The notes beneath the pieces are model-generated. The model made no database searches. It was not told the origin of the DNA and was given only the letters and a program-made list of their open reading frames with translations. A DNA stretch of 64,000 nt from Frigidibacter oleivorans. Lineage in GTDB: Bacteria > Pseudomonadota > Alphaproteobacteria > Rhodobacterales > Rhodobacteraceae. Shown one piece after another: positions 59,273 through 64,000 of the stretch (positions are counted from its first letter, which is position 1; each line of letters opens with the position of its first letter). The translations under genes were made by a program, and so were the position numbers. The stretch is from contig NZ_RJRZ01000012.1 in assembly GCF_003993775.1 (NCBI RefSeq), positions 1-64,000 of the forward strand, in the 5' to 3' direction.

Positions 59273-60085
59273 ATGGCGAAGATACCGGGATCAGGCGGCG
59301 GGGCAGGCGGCGGCGGGGGCAATACCTCGGGCCGGGGCCAGCGCGAGTTGCGGGTGCGGGTCAAGACCGCGAAGGGCCGGAAACTGTCCTCGACCCTGTG
59401 GCTGGAACGCCAGCTGAACGACCCCTATGTGCAGCGGGCCAAGAAGGAAGGCTATCGCGGCCGCGCCGCCTACAAGATCCTCGAGCTTGACGACCGCTAT
59501 CGCTTCCTCGTGCCCGGCGCGCGGGTGGTGGACCTCGGCTGCGCGCCGGGGGGCTGGTGCCAGGTGGCGGTGGAGCGGGTGAACGCGCTCGGCGAGAAAT
59601 CCGGCAAGAAGGTAGGCACCGTGCTGGGCGTCGACCTGCAGGAGGTGGAGCCGATCGCGGGGGCCGATATCCACCAGCTCGATTTCCTGTCCGAGGGCGC
59701 GGATGACAAGGTGAAGGCCTGGCTCGGCGGTCCGGCGGATGTGGTGATGTCGGACATGGCGGCCTCTGCCTCGGGGCATCGCGGCACGGACCATCTGCGC
59801 ATCATCGCGCTGTGCGAGGCGGCGGCCGAGTTCGCCTTCGACGTGCTGGAGGAGGGCGGCACCTTCGTCGCCAAGGTGCTGGCGGGCGGGGCCGAGACCC
59901 AGCTGCAGGCGGTGCTGAAGCGCAACTTCCGCAAGGTGGCCAATGTGAAGCCGCCGGCGAGCCGCGCGGATTCGTCGGAGAAATTCGTGGTGGCGCAGGG
60001 CTTTCGTGGCCGCCGCAGCGAGATGGAGCCCGACCCGGACGACCCGCGCGCCGATGTGCAGGACGATCCCTGGGCCGAGGAGTGA
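59273..60085 (+). CDS. rlmE: 23S rRNA (uridine2552-2'-O)-methyltransferase
   Basis: A 270-residue protein with a Gly-rich N-terminal tail (1-25). [19 protein letters not shown] binds AdoMet; [19 protein letters not shown] has the catalytic Asp; [13 protein letters not shown] a catalytic Lys; [13 protein letters not shown] the last Glu-Lys pair. It methylates U2552 in the ribosomal A loop and is needed for late 50S assembly. A poly-Gly tail with an acidic C-terminal end is common in this family in alphaproteobacteria. Confidence 0.95.
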   Translation: MAKIPGSGGGAGGGGGNTSGRGQRELRVRVKTAKGRKLSSTLWLERQLNDPYVQRAKKEGYRGRAAYKILELDDRYRFLVPGARVVDLGCAPGGWCQVAVERVNALGEKSGKKVGTVLGVDLQEVEPIAGADIHQLDFLSEGADDKVKAWLGGPADVVMSDMAASASGHRGTDHLRIIALCEAAAEFAFDVLEEGGTFVAKVLAGGAETQLQAVLKRNFRKVANVKPPASRADSSEKFVVAQGFRGRRSEMEPDPDDPRADVQDDPWAEE

Positions 60086-60091
60086 CAGCCC

Positions 60092-61162
60092 GTGGCTGAC
60101 CGCCTGCGGCTGGCCGTGGCGGATGCGGGGGTCGAGATCGACCTTGGCCGCGGCGTGCTGACCGACTTGTGGTTCGCGCATGGTCCGCGCGTGAGCCGGC
60201 CGCTGCACCGGGCGCATTGGGTGGGCGGGCCGGTGCCCGCGGGCCTCGCCCCGGTCGAGGCGGGGCTGGAGGGCGACTTCCTGTCGGCCCCCTTCGGCCG
60301 CGACGATCTGGACCCGGGCGGCCCGATCCACGGCCCCGCCGCCAACAGCCCTTGGGACGTGCTGGAGGTGGCCGAGCGCCCGGACCGGGCCGAGGCGCTG
60401 CTGCGGCTGCGGGCGCCGGTGCGGGGCGCGCGTATCGACAAGCGGCTGACCCTGCGCGCCGGGCTGCCGCTGCTGGAAACCCGGCACGAGATCGCGGGCG
60501 GCCAGGGGACGCTGACGCTCGCCCATCATCCGATGCTGCGCTTTGCCGGGCCGGGGCATCTGTCCTTCTCGCCCAAACGCGCGGCGCTGACGGCGACGGC
60601 GGCGGAACCGGGGCGGCACCGGCTGGCCATCGCCGCGCGGGGCATCGACCTGGCCGCCTTGCCCGGTGTCGACGGTCCCTGCGACCTGCACCGCTGGCCC
60701 TGGCCTCCGGGGCACGAAGATTTCCTGACGCTGGTCGAGGCGCCGGGGGCGCGGCTCGGCTGGACCTGCGCGATGCGAGAGGCCGAGGACGATCTGGTGC
60801 TGGTGCTGAAGGACCCCGCCACGCTGCCGGTGACGATGCTGTGGCTGTCGAATGGCGGCCGCGACCGCGCCCCCTGGGACGGGCGGCATCTGGGGGTGAT
60901 CGGCATCGAGGACGGCTGCACCGCCGGCGACGAGGGCAGCCGCGCCGCCGCGGGCGCGAACCGGATCGCGGCCGAGGGCGTGGCCTCCTGCGTGCCGCTG
61001 GCGCCGGGCCGGGTGCACCGGACCTGGCAGGCGATCCTCGCCCTGCCGCGCCCGCCCGGCTGGACCCGGCTCGCCGCCGTCAGCGCCGAGGGCGGGCTGG
61101 TGCTGCACCCGGAACGGGGCGCGCCCCTGCGGCTTCCGGTCGGCGATACTATACCGGGGTGA
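60092..61162 (+). CDS. galactose mutarotase-like protein, unknown function
   Basis: A 356-residue protein from GTG 60092, 6 bp after rlmE. It is strand-rich with blocks such as APFGRDDLDPGGPIHGPAAN and RAPVRGARIDKRLTLRAGLP, and TLTLAHHPMLRFAGPGHLSF. This resembles the beta-sandwich of aldose-1-epimerase-like carbohydrate-binding folds. No clear catalytic His/Glu pair was identified. Close linkage to rlmE suggests co-transcription only. Confidence 0.65.
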   Translation: MADRLRLAVADAGVEIDLGRGVLTDLWFAHGPRVSRPLHRAHWVGGPVPAGLAPVEAGLEGDFLSAPFGRDDLDPGGPIHGPAANSPWDVLEVAERPDRAEALLRLRAPVRGARIDKRLTLRAGLPLLETRHEIAGGQGTLTLAHHPMLRFAGPGHLSFSPKRAALTATAAEPGRHRLAIAARGIDLAALPGVDGPCDLHRWPWPPGHEDFLTLVEAPGARLGWTCAMREAEDDLVLVLKDPATLPVTMLWLSNGGRDRAPWDGRHLGVIGIEDGCTAGDEGSRAAAGANRIAAEGVASCVPLAPGRVHRTWQAILALPRPPGWTRLAAVSAEGGLVLHPERGAPLRLPVGDTIPG

Positions 61163-61195
61163 ACGGCCCGGCCCGGGCCGGAGGGGCCGCGCCCC

Positions 61196-61885
61196 TTACG
61201 GCTGCGGCAGCCCCCATCGCGCCTCGTTCGCCTCGATGGCGGCGATCCGTTCTGCCGTTTTCGGATGGCTCATCAGCCAGGCGGGCGGCGCGCCGCGCGC
61301 GCCCGTCAGGCGGTCGAGCTTGCGGAACAGCGCCTTTTGCGGCGCGGTGCCGATCCCCGCCTTCACCAGCAGCGCCGAGGCCCAGCGGTCGGCCTCGTAT
61401 TCGTCGCCGCGCGACAGCCGGGCCGCGACCAGCCCCGTCACCAGATCGGCGAGCCAGATGCCAAGCCCCGGGATCAGCCGGCCCAGCACCGTCATCAGCA
61501 GCATCCTGACCGCGTTCTGCCCGGCGAAGTCGATCATCCGCCGCCGCGCATGGCCGAGCGCCACATGCCCCATCTCATGCGCGATGACCGAGGCCAGTTC
61601 CGTATCCGTGACCTCGCCCGCGCGAAAGCGGCGATAGAAGCCGCGGGTCAGGAAGATGCGCCCGTCAGGGGCGGCAAGGCCGTTGACCACATCGACCTCG
61701 TAGATGCGGACCGGGATGCGTTCCACCCCCGCCGCTTCGGCCAGACGCTCCAGCACCGGTTCCAGCGCCGGATCGGCCAGACGCACCGACTTCGCGTCCA
61801 GCTCGTGGCGCAGCCGCATCGCCGACAGCCGCCACATCAGCAGGCCGTAGCCGATCATCAGCAGGAAGGGCAGGAACTTCAGCAT
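61196..61885 (-). CDS. M48 family metalloprotease
   Basis: A 229-residue membrane protease. The N-terminal span is LKFLPFLLMIGYGLLMW. ASVIAHEMGHVALGHARRRM contains the HExxH zinc site, and SRGDEYEADRWASALLVKAG the third ligand Glu. MSHPKTAERIAAIEA ends it, typical of M48 proteins. Its start overlaps the stop of the aspartic protease gene (61885-61887), so the two proteases are coupled. Confidence 0.9.
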   Translation of the reverse strand: MLKFLPFLLMIGYGLLMWRLSAMRLRHELDAKSVRLADPALEPVLERLAEAAGVERIPVRIYEVDVVNGLAAPDGRIFLTRGFYRRFRAGEVTDTELASVIAHEMGHVALGHARRRMIDFAGQNAVRMLLMTVLGRLIPGLGIWLADLVTGLVAARLSRGDEYEADRWASALLVKAGIGTAPQKALFRKLDRLTGARGAPPAWLMSHPKTAERIAAIEANEARWGLPQP

Positions 61886-62478
61886 CAGCGGGTCAGGATC
61901 AGCCGGTCGCGCCGGATCTCGAGGCTTTCGAACCGCGAGAGATAACCCATGCCCAAAAGGGAATCCTCCAGCCCGCCGTCGGTGACCGTGGCGCGCACCC
62001 GGCGATCCTCGATCCCGCCCAGCACCACGCTGTCGATGCGGACGGGGGCGGTGGCGACCATGCCGTTGGCGGTCTGCGCCCGGCCGACATAGGCCAGCCC
62101 CGCCGGGTCGATGCCGATGCGTTCGGCATCCGCCCGGCTCAGCACCATGTCGCTCGCGCCGGTATCGACGACGAAGCGGACGGGCACGCCGTTCAGCTCG
62201 GCGGTCAGGTGGTAATGGCCGTCGGGGCCGACCGGCACCTCGACGCGGGCGCCGCCCTCCGCGCCGGCCTCGAACACCGATTGCCGGGGCATCACGTCGC
62301 GGCCGATATCGTCCCACAGCCCGCGGGCGGCGACCACGCCCAGGAAGATCAGCCCCCAGACCGCCGCCTGGGCCGCCATCTGCCCCAGACGTCCGCGCCA
62401 CAGGATGGCGATCGAGCCGCCGACGGCCAGCGCCAGCAGGCCCAGATAGATCAGTCGTGCAATCTCGTCGCCGGTCAC
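61885..62478 (-). CDS. membrane-bound retropepsin-like aspartic protease (TIGR02281 family)
   Basis: A 197-residue protein. Two spans near the start (LIYLGLLALAVGGSIAILW; AAQAAVWGLIFLGVVAARGL) anchor it. RFVVDTGASDMVLSRADAER contains the DTGAS catalytic motif, and DSLLGMGYLSRFESLEIRRD is the conserved ending. The protease domain faces the periplasm. Substrate unknown. It is coupled to the M48 gene. Confidence 0.9.
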   Translation of the reverse strand: MTGDEIARLIYLGLLALAVGGSIAILWRGRLGQMAAQAAVWGLIFLGVVAARGLWDDIGRDVMPRQSVFEAGAEGGARVEVPVGPDGHYHLTAELNGVPVRFVVDTGASDMVLSRADAERIGIDPAGLAYVGRAQTANGMVATAPVRIDSVVLGGIEDRRVRATVTDGGLEDSLLGMGYLSRFESLEIRRDRLILTR

Positions 62479-62522
62479 GCGCGGTCCTCCCCTTGCAGAT
62501 GTAGGGTGCGGCGGCGCCGTTG

Positions 62523-63173
62523 TCAGCGGCCCGAGGGCAGCATCCCGATCATTCCCGCGCCGCGCATCCCGTCCAGCACGAACTGCACCGCCAGCGCGGC
62601 CAGGAGCATCCCCAGAAGCCGCGTCACCACCAGCGTGCCGGTGCGGCCGAGCGCGCGCTCGATGGGGCCCGCCACCATGAACAGCGCCAGCACGCAGCCC
62701 AGAACCCCGGCCATCACCAGATGCACCGCCGCGACATGGCCCCAGCCCGCGCCGGGGCGGTTGACCAGCAGGATCATCGTCGCCATCGCGCCCGGCCCCG
62801 CGATCAGCGGCGTCGCCAGCGGAAAGATCGACGGATCGTCGGCCGGGTCGGCGGCCGAGGGCGCGGACTGGTCCTCGCGCCGGCGGGTGCGGCGCTCGAA
62901 CAGCATGTCGAGCGCGGTCAGGAACAGAAGCACGCCCCCGGCGATGCGGAAGGCGGGCATCGAGATGCCGATGCCGGACAGCAGCCCCTCGCCGAACAGG
63001 CCGAAGGCCGTCAGCAGCACCAGCGCGATGGCGGTGGCGCGCAGGCCGATGGCGCGGCGGTGGCGCGCGTCCATGCCCTGCGTCAGCGCGATGAACAGCG
63101 GCGCGAGGCCGATGGGATCGACCACGACGAAGAGGGTGACGAAGGCGGTGACGTAGAACGAGGGGTCGGCCAT
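62523..63173 (-). CDS. MarC family integral membrane protein
   Basis: A 216-residue protein of six spans. FVTLFVVVDPIGLAPLFIAL is the MarC signature, later matched by FPLATPLIAGPGAMATMILL in the second half; these two form the internal repeat. Between them is an acidic linker (EDQSAPSAADPADDPS). Family function is undefined; the old link to multidrug resistance was not upheld. ATG 63173 gives the normal length. Confidence 0.9.
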   Translation of the reverse strand: MADPSFYVTAFVTLFVVVDPIGLAPLFIALTQGMDARHRRAIGLRATAIALVLLTAFGLFGEGLLSGIGISMPAFRIAGGVLLFLTALDMLFERRTRRREDQSAPSAADPADDPSIFPLATPLIAGPGAMATMILLVNRPGAGWGHVAAVHLVMAGVLGCVLALFMVAGPIERALGRTGTLVVTRLLGMLLAALAVQFVLDGMRGAGMIGMLPSGR

Positions 63174-63256
63174 GCGCGCAGACTGGCCCGGCGCCGGCCG
63201 CCGCGCAAGCGCGCGGGCAATGCCGCCGCGTCTGCCGCCGCGTCCGGTTGCCGCCC

Positions 63257-64000
63257 CTAGCCCGCCTCGGCCGCGTCCAGCCGCTCCTGCGCGGCCAGCC
63301 ACAGCGCCTCGGCCCGGTCGAGGCCCTCCATCACCTCGGCATATTTCTTCTGCCAGGTCTCGCGCTCGCCGGCGCGGGAGGGCTCATAAAGCTCGGGATC
63401 GGCCAGCTTGGTGGCCAGCTTGCCGCGCATCTCCTCGATCTTGCCGACGCGCTCCTCGCATTTCCGGAGTTCGGATTTCAGCGCCAGGATCTCGTCGCGG
63501 CTCGCGCGCTTCTTCTCGGGCTTCGGCTTCTCCGGCTTCGGCTCGTCCGATTGCAGCAGCAGGGCGCGATAGGCCTCGAGGTCGTCCTCATAGGGCGTCA
63601 CCGCGCCGTCCTTGACCAGCCACAGCCGGTCCGCCACCAGCCCCAGCAGGTGCATGTCATGGCTGACGAGGATAACCGCGCCCGAATAATCGGTCAGCGC
63701 CTCGACCAGCGCCTCGCGGCTTTCGATGTCGAGGTGGTTGGTCGGTTCGTCGAGGATCAGCAGATGCGGCGCGTCGATGGTGGCAAGCAGCAGCGACAGC
63801 CGCGCCTTCTGCCCGCCCGACAGCCGCCCCACCCGCGTTTCCGCCTGATCCGCGCCAAGGCCGAAGCCCGCCAGCCGGGCGCGCAGCCGGGGCTGGCCTT
63901 CCTCGGGGCGCAGGCGCTGCACATGCTGGATCGGCGTCTCGTCCAGATGCAGTTCCTCGACCTGATGCTGGGCGAAGAAGCCGATGCGCAGTTTCGAGGC
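63257..64000 (-). CDS. ABC-F family ATPase, C-terminal part (partial)
   Basis: 247 residues of the C-terminal half; the start lies beyond the right edge. LRIGFFAQHQVEELHLDE precedes the second ATPase domain: RLSGGQKARLSLLLATI is the signature loop and LLILDEPTNHLDIESREALV the Walker B. SHDMHLLGLVADRLW contains the H-loop. A Lys/Glu-rich linker and a C-terminal coiled coil (residues from about 165) match YheS/Uup-type ABC-F proteins, which act on ribosomes rather than as transporters. Confidence 0.93.
   Translation of the reverse strand, partial: ASKLRIGFFAQHQVEELHLDETPIQHVQRLRPEEGQPRLRARLAGFGLGADQAETRVGRLSGGQKARLSLLLATIDAPHLLILDEPTNHLDIESREALVEALTDYSGAVILVSHDMHLLGLVADRLWLVKDGAVTPYEDDLEAYRALLLQSDEPKPEKPKPEKKRASRDEILALKSELRKCEERVGKIEEMRGKLATKLADPELYEPSRAGERETWQKKYAEVMEGLDRAEALWLAAQERLDAAEAG

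Overview
The window is GC-rich alphaproteobacterial DNA, almost certainly from a member of the Rhodobacteraceae. Four things point there: a circularly permuted two-piece tmRNA gene with an ANDNRAPAMALAA tag, a relic of the tail-spike gene (gp15) of a Rhodobacter-type gene transfer agent, an FnrL-type operator, and a core gene set (purM-purN, mnmH, fumC, alpha-type sspB, rlmE, chrA) typical of that family. The species cannot be named from the sequence.

Region 1 (1-25511) is the late half of a transposable Mu-like prophage, all on the + strand. It runs from the tail end of a probable lysin, through holin-like and nested Rz/Rz1-like spanin genes, the Mu gp25-gp30 block (DUF2730, gp26, DUF3486, terminase, portal, F-like head protein), gpG, protease/scaffold, capsid and head completion genes. 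It then changes to a non-contractile (siphovirus) tail module: tail tube, G/GT tail chaperones joined by a -1 slippery site, tape measure with a lysozyme domain, NlpC/P60-like peptidase and tail hub. Fibre genes, one with an SGNH esterase motif, and an adenine methylase follow. Two GCTGTCAC repeats 22 bp apart and a TGT-type terminus mark the right end near 25511. The left end with repressor and transposase genes lies outside the window.

Region 2 (25512-29558) is a gene graveyard: about 100 bp of what looks like a DUF3883-family gene, a 2.5-kb GTA gp15 relic with a 1-bp frameshift, and a tyrosine recombinase gene that has lost its catalytic half.

Region 3 (29559-39053) is a compact 9.4-kb island in the 3' end of tRNA-Asn(GTT), bounded by perfect 49-bp direct repeats. 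It carries a DUF4102-type integrase, an AlpA-like regulator, a RepA-like RecA-fold ATPase followed at once by an iteron cluster (possible replication origin), an AT-richer HEPN-domain gene, a DUF5681 (small-terminase-like) protein and several small unknown genes. The order int - alpA - rep - ori - terS-like resembles phage-inducible satellites. This is the part most likely to be a little-described system. The older recombinase relic sits beside the distal repeat, so the same tRNA gene seems to have been used twice.

Region 4 (39054-64000) is conserved chromosome: an MBL hydrolase diverging from a sensor kinase, mnmH, tRNA-Ile(CAT), a PRC-barrel protein, purMN, tRNA-Val(TAC), an FNR-controlled di-heme peroxidase, a hydrolase-P450 pair, chrA, sspB, fumC, ssrA, a RimB-RimK-type fusion, ppx/gppA, rlmE, two membrane or secreted proteases, marC and the end of an ABC-F gene. 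SspB and the tmRNA tag, encoded about 3 kb apart, act in the same protein quality-control route: tagging by tmRNA, then delivery to ClpXP.
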